Origin: Strigops habroptila
Lineage: Eukaryota; Chordata; Aves; Psittaciformes; Psittacidae
Assembly: GCF_004027225.2 (NCBI RefSeq)
Contig: NC_044284.2
Location: 40,162,420-40,226,419, forward strand
Length of the DNA stretch: 64,000 bases
Direction: 5' to 3'
The notes beneath the pieces are model-generated. The model saw only the letters and a list, made by a program, of their open reading frames with translations. It was not told where the DNA came from and searched no databases. A program made the translations under genes and the position numbers. Shown here piece by piece: positions 24,601 through 36,200 of the stretch; the first letter of the stretch is position 1; each line of letters opens with the position of its first letter.

Positions 24601-26631
24601 ACAGCTTTTAGCATCTATTTTATTGATACTTAAAGCTCCCAAATATTCATTTGGCAATTCTACATAATGCAATGCTGTACACTGCTTGACAACTGCACAA
24701 TCCAAGATCTGCATTCCTACCGCTGATACGTTTCTCTTTTCTACTGTTTGTTGCAGTCAGTCATTACATCATGCTGGAGGTGATGAATTTAACCTCCCTT
24801 CCTAGCCAAGGTCATGCTGCCCTGCCCATCACTACTGTATATAGCAAAGCCAAGCCCTATTGCTTATGCCTCCCTTCCAAACCCGCAACAGAAACAAAAT
24901 GCACGATCTGAAGAATTGGCCACCAATCCACAGGAGAGTATTCAGAAACGTGACCTAAATCTCGGAGTTTTAGATTTTGATTTTGTGCAGACCAATGGCA
25001 AACCATCAGGGATCAGAGATGTAAACAGAAATCAGCAGAATGTGAAGAGCCTTTTCAGTCCAAGCTACTGGGAATTAGACAGACAAGCAATACACCCTAC
25101 AAGCAGAGCCTACCATGAGTGTTACACAGCCCAGTCCTGAAGCACAGCAAGGATGACCCCTCCCAGATGCTGCACTGGGAAGGAACGGATGCTGGTAGGA
25201 AACTCCCGAGAGATGCTAAAAGATATCCTTTCCTGTGCCTCCCAGCTCCTTGGTCCTCTTTACTTTACAACACACTCCTTGCCCTACCTACTGTGAAAAG
25301 CAAACTTCAATTTGTTTAAGCCCTGCTTCATGTGTAGTTGGTTCTCTTATGCCTCTCTCACACTCATGATGCATTTCTCCCACCCCTTTTACCTTCTCTA
25401 TTCTTCTTCCTTCTCTTTTTTGCCAAGTCAGTCCTTTCTCTTCCAGCTTAACTGTATCCAACACACCTCAGTTGCTCAATTCCCTCTTTCAAATCTTCTT
25501 CACACTTGAGTCAGCAATTCCCTAGTTTGTGCAAGAATGCTTTTGTCTTTCCCAGACCATCTGTCCCATATCCTCTGGGGCTTCTGTATTTGCGAGATCG
25601 TTGTCCCTTGCATGGCATCTCTCATCAAAACCCTACTTTCAGCACTTGTTCTTGAGCTTCAACTGCCTCTTCTACAGCTCTATACACGTCTTCCCATGTC
25701 TTTCTCCCTCCCCTTGTAAATCCACCTTTGAAAATCCTACTTACACAACAGTTTCCTTTTCTTTCCAACCCTTCTGCCTCCAACATGTTAGCACTAGCAC
25801 AAGATGTGCACATCTTCTGTGGGTTCAGAAAAGGAATAGATGACAGTTAACCTTCCACTCTGGTCCCAGTATCCAATCAACCAACTGTATCTGCTCCCAT
25901 AGGCCGCTTTCTCTTCTCAGCTCTGTACTTGTAGGTCCCTGAACTCATTACTGCACTGTTCCTCTGGTCCCTGCCTGGGCTGCCAACCACAGCTCATTCC
26001 CACATCTGCCAAGACAAAAACTAGAGGATAGAAGAATACAGGGAGGCAGAAATCTTACAGTTCGAGACTGAAACACCATGTTATTTTGTGGCAAAAAGCT
26101 GCTGATGGGCCAGGAGCTTTCAACACGAGAACGTGACGCACATCAGCAGCCTTGCAGGTGCACACAGTCCCCAGATATCCTTTCTTTCATGCTTTTTCCG
26201 AATGCACAATAGCTAATACCGCATGTTAGCTGCCATACTGAAGTGGAGCACACTCCTTCGGAAGGCTGACAAATGGTTTCCAAGTTGGGCCAAGAGGGAT
26301 CAGTGCTAGGTGACACCTCTTCTGTGCTCTATGAAGCACAGTGCCCCATTGATGCCACCAGTGGCTTCCCTGAAGTTCAGATCCTGTTATTAAATCAGTC
26401 CCTACATAGAAATTCTATGAAATAATCCATTAGCTGGTCCAGCTCCTGCCTCCCTTCCTCTCCCAGTGCCATTAGTTTCAGTCTCTAAATAGCTGAATGA
26501 TACAGGCTTAAAACTGACCCAACCACCTTGATGTTAATATTTTAAATTATTGTCTTAGTTCTCTAATGCCAATAAATCATTTACATGTGCACTTTTAATT
26601 AACAGTCCAATCACTAAAAACAACTTAGCAT

Positions 26632-26792
26632 TCACGCAGCACATTTTATCAGAGGAACCAAAGACACATTACAACATTAATTAAGTGTAACAAATGCCAT
26701 GGTGAGGTAGCTAAGTATTATCCTACTTTGACATGTGGGGAAACCGAGGCAACACCCTCAACTGATTTGCCCAAGGTTAATCCAGATGTTCA
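26632..26792 (+). mobile_element. Ancient L3-like LINE fragment
   Basis: The order of motifs matches the 3' part of the old amniote L3 family: CACATTACAACATTAATTAA, GTGAGGTAGCTAAGTATTATCC, GGGGAAACCGAGGCA, then GATTTGCCCAAGGTTAATCCAG. It is highly diverged but shows several landmarks in the right order. Confidence 0.65.
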
Positions 26793-28622
26793 CTATGAAG
26801 TGCTGAAGACAAAAAGCAGGGAGAAATACCACTGAGATTTAACTCTCCTAATAAGCATTCCTCTCCTGAACTGAAGTATTTACTTATTTGCCGATGAGAA
26901 ATCTGTTCCAGCTGTTTTCCTCCCCCTAACAGACTAGGGACACAAACCATTGTTATCAAGCATGCTAAAAATCAACCCTTAAACTTCAACAGCCTGCCAG
27001 GTGAGGGTGATCACACTGGGTCAAAAATGACACCCAGCCAAGTGTTTTGAAGAACACTTAATGATCCTTCCCACCCCATGGTTCACACCTATGCACACAT
27101 CTAAACTCACTGATTGCAGGACACTTACCTAGCAGTTGTAGGTCCTAGACCTATACAAGTGTCTGGTATCTCCCAAGTGCTCCAACAACTCATCTAACCC
27201 TTGGGGAATTTCATACCAGGCTCACATGCCAGGAGCACAGGAGAAGAGCAAGAAATTCCTGAATGACACTGACTCTGCTCATAGCATGCTGAACAGTTAC
27301 GAATCTTGGAGAACACCAGGTGTCCCAATATCCTCACTCTCCTACAAACCTATAGTTTAACCAGTCTTTCAGGCCATGCAGAGCCCATCCTATCACCTCC
27401 TTCTCCCTTCCCACGCCCAAGAGGTGACCCTCTGAGTGGTCCTAGACAATGGTAGCACTCACACAACCATGGCAGCTCGGAGGACATGTTCCTCTGTGCC
27501 CTCAACCTGCAGTTTCAGATCCAGCAGTTTTGCTTCCCCCATGTGGTACAGAAAAACACCGATTTCTGGGACTCAAGCTATCACTGACAGCCAAATTGAT
27601 TTACCCAAACTATCAGGGATGGTTTTTTTGACAGTGCCTGGCAGCCATCTAGAATTCAGTCAAACAGCCCATACTGGGCCAAGTCCAGCCTTGTTTTTTT
27701 CTCCCCCAAAATAATGAATTCTGCTCTGTATGAAAATTACATTACATTTGGAAACACTTTAGGTTTCCCAATTATCATGTGATGAAATGTTTCAGACACA
27801 GATAATGCCTACTGTCAGTCCCTTTAATCCAAGTGCATGCCTTTCAGCAAAGCTGGATGGATTTTCAGAAACTCTCACTGAAACCAAGAAGAGATCATCT
27901 CCTCAACATCTTTGGCAACTGGATCTCTATGATTAAAGAACCCAAGTATCAATATGAAATCCATCTCATGATGGCAGGATGCAGAGTGCTCCTTCTCCAA
28001 GCAGGACACATGAAGTGTTGCTTACATGAGAGTATTCACAAAGTCACCAGTTCCTGCATGGCTCCCAGTCTGAGACAGAACGTGTACGAAGATTAAATAA
28101 CACAGAATTCACCTAAGGCAAGAGAGAAAGGCTTGACTAATACTAAGGTATTAAAGCTACTGTAGGCTTAAGAGACAGGGCAGATAAAGCCCCAAACCAA
28201 CCTTTGGAGAAAGAGGTCTTGCAGCAGTGTAACTGGTGGGAACTCATGCTGGCCACTGCTAGTGGGACAGGCTGGAAAGAAAAACCTTACTAAACCCCTC
28301 ACATGACACCATACCCTCAAAGCAAAAGTGGAAGAAAGTTAATCCATTACAACCATAGATAGTGGCAATCAACATAGGAGAATGGGTTAATCACAGGAGA
28401 TGTCAGGAATGATGAAGGGATCCAAGCCAAGTTTGGCTGTCTGGGTCAGCAAGAGGGCAACACTTTGGTAGGAACTCATGAAATGGCTGATGGACTGAGA
28501 GAATCAATTTGTTTAAAACTGATAATGGATTCATACTCTGCTACTGTTCGTTTTATACAGTTTGGTTGTCAACTCTTTGGGGCAGGAAGCTGTCACTTGC
28601 TGTCTCTTTGGACAACACCTAG

Positions 28623-29692
28623 TGTGGTGGGTTGACCCTGGTTGGATGCCAGCCGTCCATCAAAACTGCTCTATCACTCCTTCTCCTCAGCTGGACAGGG
28701 GAGAGAAAAATCTAACAAAAGGCTCATGGGTCAAGATAAGGCAGGGAGAAATCATTCATCAATTACCATCATCGGCAAAAGAGACCTGACTTGGGAAAAT
28801 TGATTTATTTTATTGCCAATTAGAAGTGTGAACAGAGTCATGAGAAATAGAATCCAAATCTTAAAACACCTTCCTCCCACCCCTCCCTTCTTCCTGGGCT
28901 TAACTTTACTCCTGAAATCTCTACCTCTTTCCCCCTGCAGCACTGGGGCTGGGGAATGGGGATTTTGGTCATTCATCACACATTGTTCCTGCTGCTCCTT
29001 CCTCCTGAGGAGGACAACTCCTCACACTCTTCCCCCTGCTCCAGGGCAGGGTCCCTCCCATGGGAGACAGTCCTCCATGAACTTCTCCAATGCAAGTCCT
29101 TCCCATGGTCTGCAGTTCTTCACTAACTGCTCCAGCACAGGTCCCCCGTGGGGTCACCAGTCCTGCCAGCAAACCTGCTTCAGTATGGGCTCCTGTCTCT
29201 ATGGGGCCACAGGTCCTGCCAGGAGCCTGCTTTAGGCTTCCCACAGGGTCACAGCCTCCTTCAGGCAGTCACCTGCTCTGGTATGGGGTCCTGCACAGGC
29301 TGCAGGTGGATCTCTGCTCCACCACAGACCTCCATAGGCTGCAGGGCACAGCCTGCCTCACCACAGTCTTCACCATACGCTGCAGAGGAATCTCTGCTCT
29401 GGCACCTGGAGCACCTCCTCCCCTCCTTCACTGCCTTGGTGTCTGCAGAGCTGTTTCTCTCACATTCTCACTCCTCTCTTGCACAGTTTTTGTTTCCCCT
29501 CTTCTTAAATATGTTACCACAGAGGCACTACCACCATCACCAATGGGCTTGGCCTTGGCCAGCAATGGATCCATCTTGGAGCCGGCTAGCACTGGCTCTA
29601 TCAGACACAGAGGAAACTTCCAGAGGCTTCTCATAGAAACCACTCCTGTAGCACCCCCTGCTACCAAAACCTTGCCATGCAAACCCAATACA
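28623..29692 (-). mobile_element. Solo LTR of an avian endogenous retrovirus
   Basis: A 1,070-bp element bounded by TG...CA, recognisable as an LTR family widespread in birds. It is flanked by CCTAG on the left (28618-28622) and CCTAC on the right (29693-29697), a 5-bp target duplication with one mismatch. On the minus strand it has a TATA-like ATATTTAAG at about 29504-29512 and overlapping AATAAA signals at 28804-28814, so its orientation is the same as COP1. The middle part (about 29060-29400) is a series of degenerate ~40-bp repeats around CTGCTCCAGC and CCACGGG-like cores. No internal retroviral genes remain, so it is a solo LTR. Frames inside (218 and 97 codons) are incidental. Confidence 0.9.
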
Positions 29693-32071
29693 CCTACTAA
29701 ACTGGATCTCCTTCCTGCCAATTGTAGCTTCTTTGCACCATCCTAATGAAAATCACTTCCACCCCTAAGACTGGCCCGACAGATATGCAAAAAAGCATCA
29801 TATTAAAGCAACTAGAATTCTGACATTTAATTTGTGTGCTTTAACTGTAATAACATCCCTTGAACATACCCATCCATTTTTAAGTGGGATACCACTACCA
29901 AACCGAGACCAAGCCCTCATACTACAGTATCCTAAACTGACCAACTCTGAAAGTTCTGGACACATGTTAAAAAGCTGACTGTTTTGTTAACAGGACTTCG
30001 AATAACATTACAGGGGGACTTCAGTGCTCAGTATCTGCAAAACGCATAAACTATTCTGAATGTTTTACTTATGCCAGCTGGGAAAGAAGTATGATGGTTT
30101 CACTGCATCTGTAAGCCTTCTAATTGTGTTACTGGATGGGCCAGAAGTCTGGCAACGATGGAAATCAAAGCCTTCATTTCTCTTTAAGCCAGGAATACTA
30201 TATTTAATTGCAACAGGAACAGCCATGGGTCTAAGTGTCAGCACTGAGGAAAATGTCTGAGAGGATGCGAATGACAGCACACATACATGCTGCATGTCCA
30301 GCTGAGATTGCAGGCAGGAGGGGTGGGAAATTACACATCTGCGTGGCGAGCAGAGCTACTGCAAGAGAGCAAAAATTTCTTATCCCTGGAGGCTGCTTCC
30401 ATCCAAAGGGCAGCAAACTATTTGGTACTAAGAACAGAAGAGGTTAGAGTACCTGCCTGCAAGGTGGCCCAGCTTGTAGCTGCATAAGCCACTACAGGAT
30501 ATATATTTCTTATCTTTTCTATACAACACACGTGTGCTACAGAAGTGAAATCACCAGGACCCATCCAGATAAAAGAAGGGACAAATTATTTCTGGCAGAG
30601 AAAAATCAAGGCACAAACATGAACATTAGCATGCATATAAGCTTCATGAAATTACACCTATACTAATGCTATTTATAATATACACCTATTTGGGAAAGAG
30701 AACTTTGATTTAAAGAATGGAAGTTTAATTAAACTAAAACAAAGGTTTCCATTAATCTTGAAAATTCACAATCTGCTGTTCTCCTTCAACATCCAATTCA
30801 GCTAATGTTATAACAGGATCAACCACAGCACTATGTACCTGAAACCTCCCGCAATGCAGACAAGGCTGGGCAAGCCACACCAAACCACATGGCCTTCTCT
30901 AGTCTTGAGAAACAGGAAGCTTTCTCTCCTCAAAATACTATTTAAAAAATGCTCTGAGCGCAGTGGTCAAATATTTTCACTAGACAGGGCATACAGGAAA
31001 ATCACAAAGGAGAAGAGATGTTGATAAATTTGAGTTTGGCAATGAAAAATGGCTAGAGCTTAACACCTGTAGGCAGCAGGCTCTGATGATAGCCAAAACC
31101 ACATTTAATGTCACCAGCGCAAGTTTACTGCTGAGTAGAAACTAGGTAAAATTCCAGTTACACTTAAATCTTCTCCCTGCACATATTCAAGTAATAGGAT
31201 TGTGTTAAAAAACTTCACTGTCTTCTGCTCCTGTGGTACAGGGTAAGCACAGGTAAGGATGGTGCAGCAGAGCTGAATATCCTCCCCTAGCCAGCAGGAC
31301 CATCTCCTTCTCACCTACAGCCAAGAACTGTTTAGAGCTGGCCTGGCTCACGGTCAGTGTGGTCTCTGTAAACCTATTATGACCGTATGCAAAAGGGAGC
31401 AGAACTGGACTTTGAGCTGGGTCTGCAAGGCTGTTTGAAAGAGAGCAATGTCTCATTTGTAAACTGAAAGATACTGGAAATTTCTAAAAGAAGATACCTG
31501 AAGCCCACAAGCTTCTCCAGATCAGTTTTCAAAGTCAGGCCACACTGCAAAATACCGACCTTGATTACCAAATTGTTTGGCTGGTACTGAAAAAGACAGT
31601 AAACTGAATTTTATTAAGGTCTGACTGTACATAGAAGGTGAAGAACTTCATTAAACAAAACCATACAGATACAGATGATACATATGTGGTTGCTTCTGTA
31701 ATATCCTACTACTGCTGATGCTTTCTCCATTGTATGTATCTAGGGGTAGAAGGGAGTGGGAAGAGAAGACAGCTATGCCTTTGGTATTAAGAATAATGAG
31801 AGTACAGCTTTATAGCTTTAGTATAATAAATACAAGGCATGCTATCTTCCCTACTTTGTTCTGCAGAATGAACTACTCAAAAGGTAATAATGAACTTCAC
31901 ATCATTTAGAGGACTCAATTGTGTTGTCTGCTTCCCTAATCTCATCTATCTAAAACATTCCCAAATCCAGAAGGATGAGTGAAACCAATGACAAAAACAC
32001 ACCTAAGAAGCTAGAAATCATTGTGTCATTCAGCTACTGAAAGGCAGTTTCAATTTAAAAACAAAGGATCT

Positions 32072-32130
32072 AAAAAAACACCCCAACAACCAAAAAACAA
32101 ACACCCCCCCCCAAAAAAAAAACAAACCAC
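32072..32130. repeat. A/C-only tract, 59 bp
   Basis: The plus strand contains only A and C for 59 consecutive bases, including C9 and A10 runs. In the COP1 transcript it would be a U/G-only stretch. Confidence 0.95.
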
Positions 32131-32212
32131 TGAGGACTGAGACTAAACTCAGAAGAAAAACCAGTAATGTATGTCAGAGACAAACTCATTGATTGCAAGA
32201 CAGGGGAAAAAC

Positions 32213-32232
32213 AAAAAAAAAAAAAAAAAAAA
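32213..32232. repeat. A20 homopolymer
   Basis: An uninterrupted run of 20 A on the plus strand, preceded by AAAAAC. There is no adjacent cDNA-like sequence to suggest a retrocopy. Confidence 0.95.
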
Positions 32233-32803
32233 TCCCAAAATCCAAACTTGACACACAGTTCTTACTAGAGAGAAATTCCCTATTTTTTCATTCATCTTCC
32301 ACCTTCCTTCTCCTTGATTTGCTCATTCACCTCCCTGCAACTTGCCCTCCCCTAAGGAATACCAGGAGGTAGCCCCTGAATTCTAACTGTATTTGCTATT
32401 CTACTGAATACCACAGATTTAAATGGGAAAAATTAGCAGGACTCGCCAGCAGGCATTCTCCACAATACCAGATGAGAAGTCACCTGAAGCTCTAGATAGG
32501 CTGGCTTTCTTTTGTTTATGGCCTTTAAATAATTCAGAGAGAAGAGTTGTCAAGCTGAATCTGCAAAGCTCCCTTGACTTTGGATTTACGCTATGAGACT
32601 GCCTGCCTATTGTTTATAAAGACAAAAAGGAAAACGTTACAGGATCATATGTCCGCATGAGAGGGGAGTCAAGGACTGCAAGAACAAGAGCTGTCAGGAC
32701 AGAAGTCATAAAAAAAACAGATGGGAAAGCAAAAGTAGGCAATAAGTGAAATACAGATGTACCAGCAAAGCAGCAAGAACAAGTTGCTAGCTTGACCATG
32801 CTA

Positions 32804-32852
32804 AAAATGCTAGTAATTTCTGCTAGCATGCTAGAAACAATGCTAGCATTTT
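32804..32852. repeat. TGCTAG cluster with inverted arms
   Basis: The cluster contains repeated TGCTAG motifs. AAAATGCTAG at the left and CTAGCATTTT at the right form 10-bp inverted arms. The centre holds the 12-bp palindrome CTAGCATGCTAG (32823-32834). Confidence 0.8.
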
Positions 32853-35416
32853 CTTGTGTAATATGATGTCATTCTTTAAAAAGGAAAACCCCATATGCAA
32901 ATGGTAACTTTAATTAGCAATTAAAAGCACAACTTCCCAGCTATACAGTCGCAGCCACCTCTCCCAGATCTGTCTCACTTCTGCAAACCAGTGACAGTCA
33001 TCAGGCAGCGGGCCAGCACTTGATCATCATTACAAACCTCAGAGAGAGCAACTTCATCCCTTCCCCCTTTCCTCCTTTTTTTCTGGGCAAAGATTTACTA
33101 GGTCCTGCCTGGGGACACCAGCAAACCACAGGCAATGGCTCGTGGCATTCCAAAGAGCTCACTTACTCCAAGGTGTCTTTTAGATTTATTTATATTATTT
33201 TTTTTTAATGACTCTGGGGCATGCATGGCTTTGATGGGGTTTTGCACAGTCATTTTCAATCACTGGCTTTACAGCAAATGACTGTTTCTTGAAGCAGCAA
33301 GAAGAATTGATAGGCAAGGGGAATCTCAGGACATGCAGCCCTGCTCCACCCATGCACACCTCTCCAACCAGAATGTAATCACCTCTACAGCCAGTTTGCT
33401 AAACCTAATGAGAACTTAAAAAAAACGAGGGCATTTTAATACAAAACCTTATAACTATGATTATATCTTGCTTTAAACTACCCAGCTGGATTAACTCTTG
33501 GCAATTCTACTTAGCTCTGGATGCTGCAGACAAAACCCTGCCCAAGGGCTGTCCCCACATGGTGGGACATTGCGGCTGGGCAGTGGAGTTGCTGCCGAGG
33601 ACACTGCAGGAGCTGACTCTGCACATTATGGGATAATGCACATGTATGGAGGGGAACGATCCGGTTTAGTTCACTCTCCTAAAGCGGACAGAGACCTCCA
33701 CTTTGCTCTAGGAAGACTGCAACGGTGGACAAAACATGTTCCTTTTGCCCATGACTGGTCCCAATTGGTCCCAGCAGCTTCCAGTCCCACAAAATTTCAT
33801 GATTAAACCAGCCTTTTATTACACTGCCTTTTATCCCTGGCTTCTGACCGTAACAAATCCTAAATGAAACATGATGTAATGTATGCAAATCGGCTGAAGA
33901 AAAGAAGATTCAAATAATAGCAAAATATCATTAAGTGGGAAAGTTTAACTCAGAAGGTCAAAATCATTCTAGCCTGAAGAAAGAGATGCTGCATGGGGCA
34001 CACATGCATGCCCAATAGTCTCAAGCATGGGACCGATTGCTCCTTTCTTGCTTGTTTGGTGACTGCCAGCTAACAGCAAGGCCTGAAGCTGCAGTGCCAT
34101 TAGTAAGTCCCTAAATCTCCTGGCCTTGAATACACTCCTAAACTCCAGGGAACAGCTTGCCAATGGTATGCTGCCTGCCAGCATCCCTACCGCAAGGCTA
34201 TTAAACAGCAAGCTGCCTTTTCCTCCCCACACCCTCTTTGTTAAATTTTAAATGTGGTACATGGATCTGAAGTGTTACCAGCTCCCAAGCGTTACTGATC
34301 ACAGCCTGCTCTCAGGTAGGAGTCCTGAAATGAATTGAGGGGCTGTGAAGCTCGCACGTTACAGGCTGGAAATCCTTGAATTAGATGCTTTCCCCTGCCA
34401 CTCTCAACTTGGCCCTCTGAAAGGGCAAAAACCAGGTGACATTATTACTCCATTCTAGGCTGTAACTGTAGATTTAGGACAACCTGACGGCTCCACACAC
34501 TTCCTGCTGGAGAACAGGAGATTAAAAAAAAAAATGACATTAATTCTTAAAAGCATAGTTTTGTTGTTAGCATCACTGCATCGGCAGTGAACACTTGGGG
34601 CTAGCAGCAGCAGGTGGGAGGGGTGGATCATGCTTCAGCTCTGCTGGACACACTGCCCAACAGGCTTGGGCTGGAGCCTGAGCTTGTCCTTCTCTGGGTT
34701 CCCAAAGGTGCATTAAGTTGCTTAATTTTGCCAGTCACTCCACAAACCCAGGAGTGGCTCAGTTAATGGCACACCTTTAAGCCATCAGAGGCTTTTGCAG
34801 GTGGAGTGAGCTGCTCTTACTGCATGCAAAAAATTTTTAGCTAATATGCTACACAGATTTAACCCATTCCATACAACACACCTCCTAACAACTTTATTCT
34901 AAAAAAACAGAAAGCATTTTACTTTCTAATGAGCCAGAAAATGAGGAAAAAGCATCTTTCTTCATACGATGTACTCACAAGCAGCTCTCATAAGCTCGTG
35001 ATTTCTCAGCACTGCAAAACCAAAAAAGACTTTCAATAAAGTGAGATCTCGGCAATGTTCTACATCACTGTTTAAGGACAATTCAATCATCTTTGTTCTG
35101 GATTAAGTCTTGCTCTAGATTAATCTTAACAGAGCAACAAATAGGAAATCCATGACTTGGAAAGTAGGCAGATTTTATCTTTAAATCCAATTCACAAGTA
35201 AAATCATCTCTCTTACAATGGATAATTCCGCTACTGTTCAAGTTATTTTCACACAGTGGGTATATAAAAAAAAATTATCTCTAGATATCTCAAATTGAAA
35301 TGACCATTTTTAATGCTCCCTGTCATTTTGAATGCATGTGAAGGCTAACACTACTGTACCAGAAAGAGGAGCTTAACAATCAAGAAATCCATTAAGCTAC
35401 CTATGACACTAACAGC

Positions 35417-35440
35417 AAAAAAAAAAAAAAAAAAAAAAAA
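35417..35440. repeat. A24 homopolymer
   Basis: A run of 24 A on the plus strand. It is paired in opposite sense with a T25 run 230 bp to the right. Confidence 0.95.
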
Positions 35441-35670
35441 GGCAGTTTAAAAAGACTCAAGTATACAAAGAAAAAGAGTCATGTCATTTTCCTACTGGGA
35501 TTACAGGAGTGCACAAAACCCCTTGTGTTGTGACACAGTACCTCTGATTTTATAATATCCTTCAGCTACATAAATATTAGAATATAAACCTAAGCTCTGC
35601 TGACAAAGAGTGAGGGAAGACAAACAAACACTTCTGGCACTTCATTTTTGGTTGGGTTTTTTGGTTAGTG

Positions 35671-35695
35671 TTTTTTTTTTTTTTTTTTTTTTTTT
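35671..35695. repeat. T25 homopolymer
   Basis: A run of 25 T on the plus strand, preceded by a T/G-rich stretch. With the A24 run at 35417 it could form a hairpin arm in single-stranded nucleic acid. Confidence 0.95.
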
Positions 35696-36070
35696 AGCTA
35701 ATCTGCTTCATCCTCCCTTGATTTTAAATATTTTTTCTGAAGAGATGCTACTGTTGACTCAATCACTCATCAGACACCATGGAGCCAAAGCCAGAGGGGG
35801 GAGGTACCCCCTGTTATTCTCTCTGCCTGACAATGCCTCAAATGCTTCAGAGAAGAGATGGTGAGAAATACAGGACAACATACAGTAGATATAAGAAAAC
35901 AAAAGTAACTGTCCTCTGCCAGGGCTACATGACTTATTTCTTGCCACAGCAGACTCTTGGACTGCTACAATCATAAGCAGAAAAGCTCCTGTGAAGAGTT
36001 CATGATCATCCACTACCCTAGCTGTAGTGTCCAAGGAAAAAATAAATGATAGTATAAAGAAATGGCCTCT

Positions 36071-36200
36071 AAAAAACAAAACACCAACCCCCCCCCAAAC
36101 CAAACCAAAAAAAACCCAACCCCACACCACCACCCTCCCCCAAATAAAACAAAAAACCAAACAAAAACCACACCCTAAATAAAAAAAAACAACCCCAAAA
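36071..36200. repeat. A/C-rich asymmetric tract, 130 bp
   Basis: The 130 bases have no G and only four T on the plus strand. The minus strand, which is the COP1 sense strand, is therefore G/T-only apart from those four positions and has several G-runs of three to nine. A long minus-strand open frame across it (35759-36283) is a by-product of this composition. Confidence 0.95.

Noticed and set aside
29090..29746. 218-codon plus-strand frame
   Set aside because: It lies almost wholly in the solo LTR, antisense to its transcription signals, and is built from the LTR's internal degenerate repeats.
33498..33806. 102-codon plus-strand frame in the large intron
   Set aside because: No recognisable family, no neighbouring exons, and no promoter or poly(A) signal in a suitable position.
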